DNA of 64,000 bases, from NCBI GenBank assembly GCA_032209605.1, contig JASFXZ010000118.1:124001-188000 (forward strand). Direction: 5' to 3'. This stretch comes from Mactromeris polynyma. Taxonomy: Eukaryota; Mollusca; Bivalvia; Venerida; Mactridae. Shown here piece by piece: positions 34,494 to 44,800 of the stretch. The notes under the pieces were generated by a model. The model ran no database searches. It had not been told where the DNA came from and worked only from the letters and a program-made list of their open reading frames with translations. Made by a program: the position numbers and the translations under genes. How positions within the stretch are numbered: position 1 is the stretch's first letter; every line of letters begins with the position of its first letter.

Positions 34494-34565
34494 GCCCAGT
34501 TAGCTCAGTCGGTAGAGCGCCATACTAGTGTTTAGGGGGTCGTTGGTTCGAGCCCCACATCGGGC
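34494..34565 (+). mobile_element. tRNA-derived SINE head (Thr-like)
   Basis: GCCCAGTTAGCTCAGTCGG with GTAGAGC gives a good D arm and A box. GGTTCGAGCCCC gives the B box, followed by ACATCGGGC. The anticodon stem (CCATA ... TTAGG) does not pair and the acceptor has a mismatch, so it is not a functional tRNA. It is related to 14676-14746. Confidence 0.65.
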
Positions 34566-35349
34566 GCCTGGGTACCGAGGTTGTGGATGGCTTGTCATTC
34601 CCCTCGTTGTATTGTTGTGCAAATTATAATAATAGCCAAGGTGATCCCACATATAAATCAGAGAAATTTGTTTACATTTCCTTTTGTCATTTGTTTTCGC
34701 TACTGCAGTGCATTAATTTTCCACTACTTGTACGAGTATATTTGACCTTATTTTTCAAGTTTGTCACAAGCATTTCATGATGCACAAGTATCCCAAACCT
34801 TTACATGTCTTCGTAGCGGTTGTATCAACCTTTATTTAGCCTAACCTTTGATGCATTTAATGGTAATTTCCTGCACATCGTCTGTAATCTTTGCATGTAC
34901 TCCCATGTTTATAATGCATTGTGGGAGCCATTCTCGTCAGCTCTCGGACATTTCCGTACCACTTCGTTATTCTAATAACTCTACTTGACGTAGTTGGCCG
35001 AGGTTTTCCGAATGTGTGGGAGTGTTATCTACGGTTGCTAGGCATATATTTAATATCGTTGTCGTCTATAAGAATGTTAATGCGTTTTTAATGACAGACT
35101 TTTTTCTTGAATACTTAATATTGCTGTTTTTCACCAGTTTGTGTTGTAAATAATCGATTTTCCTAAGCTCAGGAAATTACGTGTGACGAATATCTAACGC
35201 TTGTGATAAATTGTAACGCTAAAGTTCGGTCAAGTGTGCTGTGACCATTTATATCGATCTGTTTGTTCTTCATTTGTCCTTGAATAAATATTCATGTTGC
35301 ACATGAGACCCACTTTATGACGGTGTTACTGTCAGAAACTTGGAACACA
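34566..35349. other. Non-coding stretch after the SINE head
   Basis: Possible SINE body in the first 100 bases. No exon recognised. Confidence 0.4.
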
Positions 35350-36050
35350 AAATGACATGCGATGGACCATCCTAGTGGGTGTCTCGAGATATGTTGGTAA
35401 AGGAATTGCCACCAACTGGTGTACTATTTTGTAGAACACAATCATCTTACAATTGTTTCTTCTCGTCTCGAGACTTTGCCAGCCAAGCTCACGCTGCATG
35501 CGGGTGACACTGTCGTATGGAGAATAATTGTCACTTACCCCCCTAACAGCTCTGCGTTGGATCTTTTCTATATTGTTGATATTTTGTTGAGTATGTGGGC
35601 TCCATAGGCCTACAGATGAGGCGTATTCTACCTGAGGTCTAACTATTGTCTTATAAGCTAACTGACATATATGTTTATTTTTAGTTTGGATGTTTCTACG
35701 GATAAAACCAAGTGATTTATTTGCATTAGTAGTAGGCCCTAATTTGATTTAAATATGAACATTTTGGACGATAAATTATTTGAAATATTTACACCAAGAT
35801 ATTTAGCTGTGTCTACAGATTCTAAAGTTTGGCGATGGAGTTTATAATCAAAAAATGTTTTATGTTTAAGTCGGATTGCTTTCCTTTGGACATACTTCTA
35901 GATAAATCATCAATAAGTTGTAAAAGTTGTGTCTCACATGATCGTTTTCTCTGAAACCATGTTGTAGGTCATAAAGAATGTTATATTTATTAAAGTGAGT
36001 AGTTATGTTCCACAAAGCGGCACCGAATTCATACTCCATAACTAAGAGTT
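35350..36050 (-). mobile_element. Non-LTR retrotransposon remnant (jockey/CR1-like reverse transcriptase)
   Basis: On the minus strand: NKYNILYDLQHGFRE then, after a one-base shift at an A-run, RSCETQLLQLIDDLSRSM; then a jump past the catalytic region to TLESVDTAKYLGVNISNNLS; then NANKSLGFIRRNI, AYKTIVRPQVEYASSVGLWS, IQRRAVRGVSDNYSPYDSVT and LGWQSLETRR. These are the ordered motifs of the reverse transcriptase thumb region in jockey/CR1-type elements. The active-site segment is missing and frames are broken. Confidence 0.82.
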
Positions 36051-36066
36051 AGATGTTTCTGTCAGC

Positions 36067-36150
36067 AGGGGCGTAGCTAGGAGGTTTGTGATGTGTACGC
36101 TAGATCCTTTTTGCGGGGGGTCTGGGGGTACTCCCCCGGAAAAAAAATTG
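36067..36150. repeat. Dispersed repeat family A, copy 1
   Basis: ggggcgtagctaggaggttt through gggggtactccccc, matching 62847-62925 nearly base for base (same orientation). Confidence 0.85.
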
Positions 36151-36179
36151 TTTCCAGATTGTCTGTAGTGACTCATAAA

Positions 36180-36400
36180 CTTGAGGAGATAATAAGTTGC
36201 TACCGGGAACGCCACATATACTAGACATTGCTCTCCACACAGACCTCCGGGAAATCAACAGTCCATAAACATAAGGCATATATGAGGATATTAAGTGTAC
36301 ATACGTAAGGGGATGGGCGCAAAGAATGGCCTGGACGACCGTAAGGGATAACTAGGAGAATCAACGAGAACAAACAGTGGGACGGTTTAATGGACGGAAT
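36180..36400 (+). repeat. Dispersed repeat family B, copy 1
   Basis: GGGAACGCCACATATACTAG ... CCTCCGGGAAATCAACAGTC ... GTACATACGTAAGGGGATGG. Related copies lie at 43985-44120 (inverted) and 51655-51810. Confidence 0.75.
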
Positions 36401-36788
36401 ACATCACAATAATTTCTATACTAATGCACAGGTGTGATGCAAAGAATGTCTTATGCCTGATGGAAAGAAACTCCAATTACTTTAAATGCTCTCTAGGTGA
36501 TGTAACATGAGTTCCACGCCGAGTATAAGGATGTTTGTTCGATCTGAAGACGTACAATTTGATTGTTAAGTCACTGTTTATACTAAGTCTACCAGATCAT
36601 AGTGTATAGGGTTGTTATAATGTTTGTGTTTGTTTACAATGTTGTGTATTGATATACTGAATGACAGATATGAGACAATTTTTGCCAGTTTTTCTTCACA
36701 ATACACTTAAACGATATAACACATAATATGGAATCTCTGATGTTGCAGTGTGAAATCAGCAATGTGATGATTATTTTATGAAAATTAT

Positions 36789-36995
36789 CTGGCCCCGATC
36801 TCCCGAAACATCTCAATTTGAGCTAAATCTCAGCTCAAATATTGTCTCAAATAGGTGAGAGACCAGACTCATAATCCATATTACAAAACAAAAAGATGAG
36901 ATGCGTATTGTCCTCGCTAAATTTTCAAGATATCCAAAATGAGTTTGAACTGAGATTTCTATTTGAGCTGTTTTGAGAAATCGGGCCCAGAACTC
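36789..36995. mobile_element. About 205-bp MITE with GGCCCGATTTC-type inverted ends
   Basis: The left end tggccccgatctcccgaaac and the right end (reverse complement) tgggcccgatttctcaaaac correspond, and the inner parts both carry GAGATTT/AAATCTC and AGCTCAAAT. Probably a fold-back MITE. Confidence 0.68.
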
Positions 36996-38320
36996 ATTGC
37001 AATCGTGTGTATGAAATGACTACTTTTTACTATATTTCAACGGTAAAAATAAAATACTTTGATTCATGAATTTTTGTACCGAGTACAATAATATGTCATG
37101 GAAATTGTTATATAAAATAGGGAATATTTTTACTAGAAAAAAATGAACTGAAGGATGGTACAGTTTCCAGATTGTTACAGTTGTTATGCAGAATATTTTA
37201 TCCAAGTCTGTTGTCATGCAAATTTCATGATATAAAACTGATATTACTTTTGTGAAATGGAACACAAATAGATTGGTATGATTGAGAAATGGTTGCGTCA
37301 AGCTTTAGGATCGAATACGATGTTTGCTCTTAGCTGTTTAATGGGAGATACTTGGCAAAATGTTAGTGTTGCTAAGCAATAGACTGATTCCTATTTTTTC
37401 GGTCAATATGGTATGCAGATGTAATTACTATCCATTTATGTATGCATAAACAACTTGATGTATAATGCTTCTAAGTACTCCGAAAACAGAAACTCCGAAT
37501 AAACGATAATGACATTTTGAGAAACACGACAAACTCGGTTTTGTAAGGAGAAATTTCATTGGACAACAAACGAGCATCTGGTTACGCATATCTATTTTTA
37601 GAGAGGTTATATGAACGTGACCTCTTACGGAATGTAGTCAGACCGTAACAGCGGAAAAAATGGAGCTAAAGTTAGGGGCTGATTTCAATGAGATTGCAGT
37701 TATTGTAAAACAAGGCGAAGTGTATAATAGAACCTACCTCTAGTTCAGTTTGAATACTTTTAGGTACTGTGAACATAAATTCGTTGCATTTTTAGACAAC
37801 CCTCCATTTAAGAATCATATGATTTATACTATGAAATACAGAATATTAAAAGTGAATAAAAAGAAGAAACACATAAACACACAGCTTAAAAAATGCAAAA
37901 GTTTGCTAAAAGAGTTATTAATTAACTTTAAAGATATGAGATGGGATTGAAATATGACACAAAATTAGATAGTTACACAATGATTCAAGTATTAAATTAT
38001 TCTGTATAGAATGTTGTAATCATATTAGTATTTGAATTTCATTAATTAATAAGAATTTCAGATATCTAGGCTATATGATCAGATTACTTGAATAATTACA
38101 AGGCCGTAATTACAGTGTCACCTTCGAAATATTAGTTTGCTCTTGTCCCCCAATATACAACCTGACATATCAGTTAAAAACGGAGTCCGGTTTGTGCCAC
38201 AATGAATGTTGACACACGACATTCAAATGCGATACTCGATACGACACACTACATGCTAAGCAACACCCGATATGACTTACGACATCAGACGCAATTGAAC
38301 AGAGAAAGGTCGCAGTAAAT
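36996..38320. other. Non-coding stretch, no gene seen
   Basis: AT-rich. A short Lys-rich frame at 37750-37950 has no motif and was not taken as a gene. Confidence 0.45.
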
Positions 38321-39105
38321 ATCGTGTGTTGTTTCGCAAGTTGTTTGTCATATCGTCCGTCTCTTCGCATGTCGTGTGTCAAATCGTGTGTCGCTTCGCA
38401 TGTTGTGTGTCAAATCGTGTGTCGCTTCGCATGGCATGTGTCAAATCGCGTGTTGCTTCGTATGTTGTGTGTCATATCGTGTGTCGCTTCGCATGTTGTG
38501 TGTCGTTTCGTGCGTCGCTTCACATGTTGCGTGTCATATCTTGTATTGCTTGTCATGTTGCGTGTCATATCGTGTGTCGCTACGTATATTACTAGTATGT
38601 GTCATATCGTGTATTGCTTCGCATGTTGCGTGACATATCGTGTGTCGCTTCGTATATTGTGTGTCATATCGTGTGTCGCTTCGCATGTTGTGTGTAACAT
38701 CTTGCGACGCTTCGCATGTTGTGTGTCACATCATGCTTCGCTTCGCTTGATGTGTGTCACATCGTGTATTGCTTCGCATGTTGCGTGACATATCGTGTGT
38801 CGCTTCGTATATTGTGTGTCATATCGTGTGTCGCTTCGCATGTTGTGTGACATATCGTGTGTCGCTTCGTATATTGTGTGTCATATCGTGTGTCGCTTCG
38901 CATGTTGTGTGTAACATCTTGCGACGCTTCGCATGTTGTGTGTCACATCATGCTTCGCTTCGCTTGATGTGTGTCACATCGTGTGTCGCTTCGCATGTTG
39001 TGTGTCGTATCGTGTGTCGCTTCGCATGTTGTGTGTCAAATCGTGTGTCGCTTCGCATGTTGTGTGTCAGAGCGTGCGTTGCTTCGCATCATGTGTGTCA
39101 CATAG
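38321..39105. repeat. 30-bp tandem repeat with larger internal duplication
   Basis: The unit is roughly atcgtgtgtcgcttcgcatg ttgtgtgtca, about 26 diverged copies. A block of about 120 bp containing GTAACATCTTGCGACGCTTC and CATCATGCTTCGCTTCGCTT occurs twice (from about 38645 and 38863). Because 30 is a multiple of three, several plus-strand frames stay open and give Cys-rich peptides. Confidence 0.93.
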
Positions 39106-40327
39106 TAGTTTACCTGAATTCACCAATTGTATGTTTTTTTGTATACATTATTTTAATAGCTGTAATAAAGTGTTTGTTTTAAATATCAAATAAGAGGCAT
39201 GGTACTTAACGTTTATGTTCTTGTCTACTTTACTGTGTCCTTACATTTTTTTCCTGCTCACATGAGTGGTCTCTTAAGACAGGTTCCGCCGTACATTTTC
39301 TTTAATTTTGACATAGGACTACTTATCTAGATATTTTTAAATAACTATTTCTTGTAATCAGTACTGTTGCTTGAAAGACATAAAGCCAGCATGCCTTAAA
39401 CAATCTGGGGGAGTGGTAATTGCAGTGCTAGAACACTGAAAAAACATATGTAGTAGGTAGCACAGGACTGAAAAACATGTTTTGGTGAAACGAAACGTTG
39501 ACATGCGTAAACAATATGCCTATTTGCACAAAATATACATGAACACCAATGTTTATGACGCTTATTGCATTCCTTCAAATCATACAGGTGATGTCAGTAA
39601 CTGGTTAGCTGTAACATACTTGTATTGGTAACGTAAGGTTGTGAGAAGACAGAAGAACTTCATTGCACATTAACAATGTTTAAAAAGTACCATTATGATC
39701 CAGACTAATTGGTTTTTGGGAACATATTGGAATTGTATCATTTGGACTTCAAGCACGTCATTAATAATATTTATTAGTTCAATATTATAGCCATATTTAG
39801 GCAACATGTTAATTACAAGATAAGAAAAATGTATAATATTTTTTGTGCAGCAAAATGTCGTGGCCCCATGTGGGCCCAGGGGTAACTCTTCTAGAATAGG
39901 CCTTCTGCTCCCAACCATAGCATGTGGTTAAAGGTGACTAAATGGTCTTGTCCTAGTTCACAGGGGCGTTAGAAGTTTGCCAATTGTTTCTCATGCAGAG
40001 ATCTCCAAGCACCGTTTGTAGTTTCAACCTCTTCCTTCTTCTGTCAGTTTGACTATACACTCAACAAAATTCCTAATCGGTTAGTTTCTATTGTATTATT
40101 ATTTTTCTAATAATGCATGTATTCACACAAAATTTCACATACCGATATTTGAACAGGTAATGCAGCGAATTATTGATTGTTTTAGCCGGCTCGCTATGAA
40201 ATTAATCGTATTAGGCGTATTGACGTTTATAGCACGTTTTGCACGTGCGGGCATGGACACATATTTGCACGTGTTCGTGTACACTTTTGTCATTGCTGAT
40301 GAAAATCGTTTTTGAAAAACACAAAAC
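39106..40327. other. Non-coding stretch, no gene seen
   Basis: No supported exon or repeat beyond short AT runs. A TGTGGGCCCAGG block near 39870 might be a MITE end but no partner was found. Confidence 0.4.
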
Positions 40328-40400
40328 ATGGTGAGAATGACTGAAGAAGAACGCACCCGAGCCGTCGGAATGATACAGGCCGGAACTCATTTACGACAGG
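40328..40400 (+). pseudogene. Tc1-like transposase N-terminal fragment
   Basis: MVRMTEEERTRAVGMIQAGT then HLRQ fits the first helix of the Tc1 helix-turn-helix domain. The frame then meets a GTGGGT donor-like site and no continuation is found, so only the N-terminus remains. Confidence 0.5.
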
Positions 40401-40415
40401 TGGGTTTTATTTTTT

Positions 40416-40574
40416 GAAATTTCATAAGAATATTGACATTGTATTTCACCCAAAGAGCTTGTGTGGTGGATAGCCGCCGATTGAAGGTTCTTGCCACCTG
40501 AAATAAGTTGAAAACGGAAATAACCACCAATATAATGGCTACAAACAAATAATGTCAATATTCTTATGAAATTT
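40416..40574. repeat. Inverted repeat with 24-bp arms
   Basis: GAAATTTCATAAGAATATTG ACATT at 40416-40440 is inverted at 40551-40574, with a 110-bp centre. It lies directly after the Tc1-like fragment and may be a small MITE. Confidence 0.75.
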
Positions 40575-41492
40575 GTCTATTTCATCGCCCCTAGTGGTTT
40601 GTCATTAGTGAGAGAGCAATGTGGCACTTGTTACTCGTAAAAGGGAAGTAAAAGGGACCACACTATTTAAATTCATACCAACTTAGGTTGCCAGGGTTAG
40701 AATTAGGACAACTACAACCCCTGCTTGTCGTACTTGTCGTGATAGGCGACCGGGCAATTGATCTGCGGTGCCGCATAATTATTCAAGTAGGCCCCCCTTC
40801 GCGTGTGATCTGATAATACACAACCAACTCGAAACGAAACCGGCACCAAATATCACACACTGTTGCATATCATTATAGACCGGAGAGCTCTTAGGACTAA
40901 TTACTAAATCTGACACCTCTGTAGTATTGTTTTTTTTTATAAAAATACAGTATATAAAGATAATGTATGTCTACTCTATTTCATAGCAAATTGATTTAGC
41001 GATGGTTCACATATTACGCTGGATACTTCACATTATTGCAGTAAAACACTCAGTCAAACTGTTCACGCAAAAAAGGTTAATGATCTACTGTCACTGAAGA
41101 AATCTAAGCATTATCTGCTGAATGTGTCAATTTCCGACATAAACTATATGTAAAACATTTTAAGGTAATGAAACCTTATATGATTCCATGGTTGATAAAT
41201 TAAAAAAATGTCAGAATCCGCGCACTTTTTTAGATACATATCAATATCAAACAAACTGAATGTCTTTCTGTAACATGATATGCAATTTGGATGAATGTAA
41301 TACTACAATCCCATCAGATGAGAGAGAAAAATGTAAACCGGTTTTAAACAACGAGACAATCACACGGTTTCCTTTTGAACAAAAAAGAATGGATCGAGTC
41401 GATCAAGAAAAGCCAAATACAAAGTACACACCCATCCTAAAGGCACATGTGAACAAATAACGCATAATATAGTTGTTCTTGGCAGTGAAATC
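40575..41492. other. Non-coding stretch upstream of the Ig gene
   Basis: No signal-peptide exon could be identified. The 66-codon frame at 41260-41460 has no hydrophobic leader. Confidence 0.4.
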
Positions 41493-41574
41493 GCCCGGTT
41501 AGGCCAGTTGATAGAAGGCTTTACTGCCACCCGGCATATCCGGGTTGGTAGGTTATGTTCATCCCGACATCGGC
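41493..41574 (+). mobile_element. Degenerate tRNA-like SINE head
   Basis: GCCCGGTTAGGCCAGTTGAT with an A-box-like part and GTTCATCCCGACATCGGC at the end, like the other SINE heads here but with a weak B box. Confidence 0.35.
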
Positions 41575-41708
41575 TACTGTTTTGTCATCCACATGGGGAG
41601 AATTATTGTGGAAAAGCACGTTAATTCCGGGAGAAAGCGGGAAATCGACTGAAAATAGTTTCAGTAAATTGTTTACATGATGATGTATTCAATGGTTGTT
41701 TATTTCAG

Positions 41709-41882
41709 ATTCTCCTTTGCCGCCTTACTTCATATTCAATAATAATCTAAATAAAAAAATATCAGACAAGAATCTTCAAGTGGTGCGTGGAGACAACTTT
41801 TCTTTAACATGTAAAGCATACAGTTTGCCTGAGTCAACTTGTAAATGGACTGGCTATGAACATTCTCCAGAAATGAATATTG
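41709..41882 (+). CDS. Ig domain 1, first half
   Basis: Follows a TATTTCAG acceptor: VVRGDNFSLTCKAY with the B-strand Cys, then CKWTG with the core Trp. Ends at a GTATTG donor in phase 1. The MITE lies just downstream in the intron. Confidence 0.75.
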
Positions 41883-44800
41883 GTATTGATATCGGTTGTT
41901 TGTATCTTATGGGGCCGTCACACCATAACGTTCTGGTCAGCGTTCTATGACGTTTGAGGAAACGTTGGTAATCGTCCGTGGTCGCTGGTATAGCGCTAGA
42001 AGAGCGTTGTGTGAACGCTGGTGAACGCTGATCGTCGGTGATCGGCGGAGAACGCTGGTCCGTAAATAAAGTTTTGAACAAGCACAAAAGTCCTCATGGA
42101 GACTAAATTTAAACGCTGGAGAACGCCAAAGAACGTTCGTGGAACATTGTACTGACGTTCGCCGAACGTTGCACGCGTTCGGCTATTGTTAGTCAGTCGC
42201 TACCCTAGCGTTATTTGGTTATTATGAATCGTTCACAATCTTTGCTTTGCAGTGAACGACTCCCTGGCGACCTGTCAACGACCACTGAACTGTCCCCTAG
42301 CGCACGCAACGTGTGAATAACATCAAACGAACCCACACGCCAGCAACACGCTAGTCTGTCGTTAGTCACATGTTAGTCACACGCTCAATACGCTCGTCTA
42401 ACGTTGACTAATCGTTCATCGCGCGCCAGTGACACGTCAGCAGACGCTTATAGTTTTCAGGGGTGTCTTACTTGGTCGCTGGTACACGCTCCTCATGCGT
42501 TAGTCACACGCTAGTCACACGTAAGTCACACGCCAGGTGTGTCCACCTCACCATAGAACGCTCGAAAATTGAACGATTAAACATTCTTATAACGTTCATA
42601 GAACGCTGACCAGATCGTTATGGTGTGACGGCCCCATTAACTGTGTGTGTGTTTTTTGCGGTTGTAGCATTTGATGCAAAGACTTGGAGTGCATTTCTCG
42701 GGAAATTCATTGGCATGGTAGTTTCCTTTAAAGCGCGAGTTTACTTTCGTACTGGAACAGTGTGAAGAGAGTTCGGCGTTTGTAAACCATGGTTCTTGGT
42801 TTGTGTTTTGAACCGTGATGTCAAATTATTGATGTGTACTGTCATGTGTGCCAACTCTTCGTCATTTATAGGGAAATGCCTCTCAATATTAGCAAATTTA
42901 AATATTTTCACTATTGAATATTGCTTAAAGTGTAATCAGTTGTATCACTTTCACATCAGACTAAAATTAATTAAGTTCAAGTTCGTTAAATTTATGTTGA
43001 CTAAATCATTTTGTACACAATAGTTCACAATATTCAATTTAGTTATCTCTCTGTCATTCCATGAGTTTGTCTAGCTCTGTGTATATCAATATATTTTCAG
43101 GCAATACGACTGCAAGCATAATTATAACATCTCTTTCTATGGACGTGAATTTGGCTTGCATAGCAACAAATACAATGCATGAAACAAACGGTAGTACTTC
43201 AAATGGGTCGTCTACATCAACTCTCGCCGTCATAGTTCAGTGTGAGTAATACAATGGGTGATATACATTCCATCGTTATTGTATAGATATCAAATACCAC
43301 TTTGAATAGGGCGGTCGTGGTTGTGTGGCCCTCGGCCACACTTGATTTATTTGAGCGTGCGCATTTCGCTCAAACCGATTGAAAATAATTAACGGATGTC
43401 ACCTATTAATATGAACTTATTTCAACAATTAATTGTCTCTTAATTCTTTCTTCATTTATAGATCCACCAGAACACATTCGAATACAGATAAACAGGCAGA
43501 CCGTAATAGAAAATGCCACTTCCGAAGTTGTCGAAGGAACAACTGTGACTATATCATGCAGTGCCACAAGTATGCCACCGCCATCTGAGTTCAAATTAGT
43601 AGGGGAGAAAAAGTCCGAAGAAGTACCCACAGATATAAGAGGATTCCAAATAAATAATGTCACTAGACATCAAGCTGGGACATACATGCTGACAGTAATC
43701 AATCGGATGAAACCATCGTTCAAAAACCAAGTCAATGGCACGAGCAACATGAGTTTTAATCTTGAGGTTCTATGTAAGTCATGTGTTCTAATTATTTTTA
43801 TTGAAATATTCTTAAGAACAGTTTTGCTATGGGTTTACTGACCTCTTTCTTGCAGCAAAACTGTTGTTGGGGTAGAATTAACGCCTAATATGTTATAGAC
43901 TAAATGACAACACATACATCGGTAAAATAAAGACTTCCAGGGCAGCCCGAAATACAAACCATGTCTTAACTAATTCTTATGTGCCCCCTATTACCTTACG
44001 TATTTACCTCCTCGAATGCCTAATGTTTTATGGACTGTTCTTTACCTGGAGATTTGTGTGGGGAGGCATTATCTTATGTATGTGGCGTTCCCTGTAACAA
44101 CTTATTCTCTCTTATAGTCTGACGTTTTTGCTTTCAAATGCATACATTTTAGATTTGGGTGGCAAAGTATATAGTTTTTCCAAATCCTTTACATATTAAG
44201 CTATTCTGAGAAGTAATCGTTATATACATCCGTACAGAGTTGCAAAATAGTGTTCGATTTAAGTTATGTTCATAATATTCTGTGTCACATCCGAAGTAAT
44301 CATTTTTTGTTTTCTCCAATTATCACACTCAGATGGTTCAAGTGTCAAACGGGTATTGGTCGATGGACATACAGGAAATGTTGTTGTAAATGAAAAAGAC
44401 AAAGTTACAATTTCCTGTGAAGTAGATGGAAAACCGTTGCCAAATGTGACCATATCATATGACGGTAAAATTCTTAAGAAACAGTCAGGTGTTGGAATGT
44501 TACTTCACACAGTGAACACCGTAACGTGTGCTCAGATGGGAAAATACGAATGTCAATCTTCAAATAAATATAATAAGAGTCCCTCATCAGCGACAATAAA
44601 TATCGCGGTTATATGTGAGTATACATTAAAATCATTGGTCGTAAGATGACGATGAAATATACGCTAAGTAATGGGCCGACGATTGGCAACAATTGAAAGG
44701 AATGTTAATTGTTTTTATTATATTATACTACATGTATTGATAACTGTTAAGTGGTTAATGCGTTTAATACCTAATTGTATTGTTAATTAGATGTGTAACT

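Noticed and set aside
34494..34565. Functional tRNA gene
   Set aside because: The anticodon stem does not pair and the acceptor has a mismatch; it fits a SINE head better.
38324..39193. Several long plus-strand frames giving Cys-rich proteins up to 154 residues
   Set aside because: They overlap in multiple frames of one 30-bp satellite; openness follows from the repeat length, and there are no splice or signal features.
41260..41460. Signal-peptide exon of the Ig receptor
   Set aside because: No hydrophobic leader and no donor in the needed phase.
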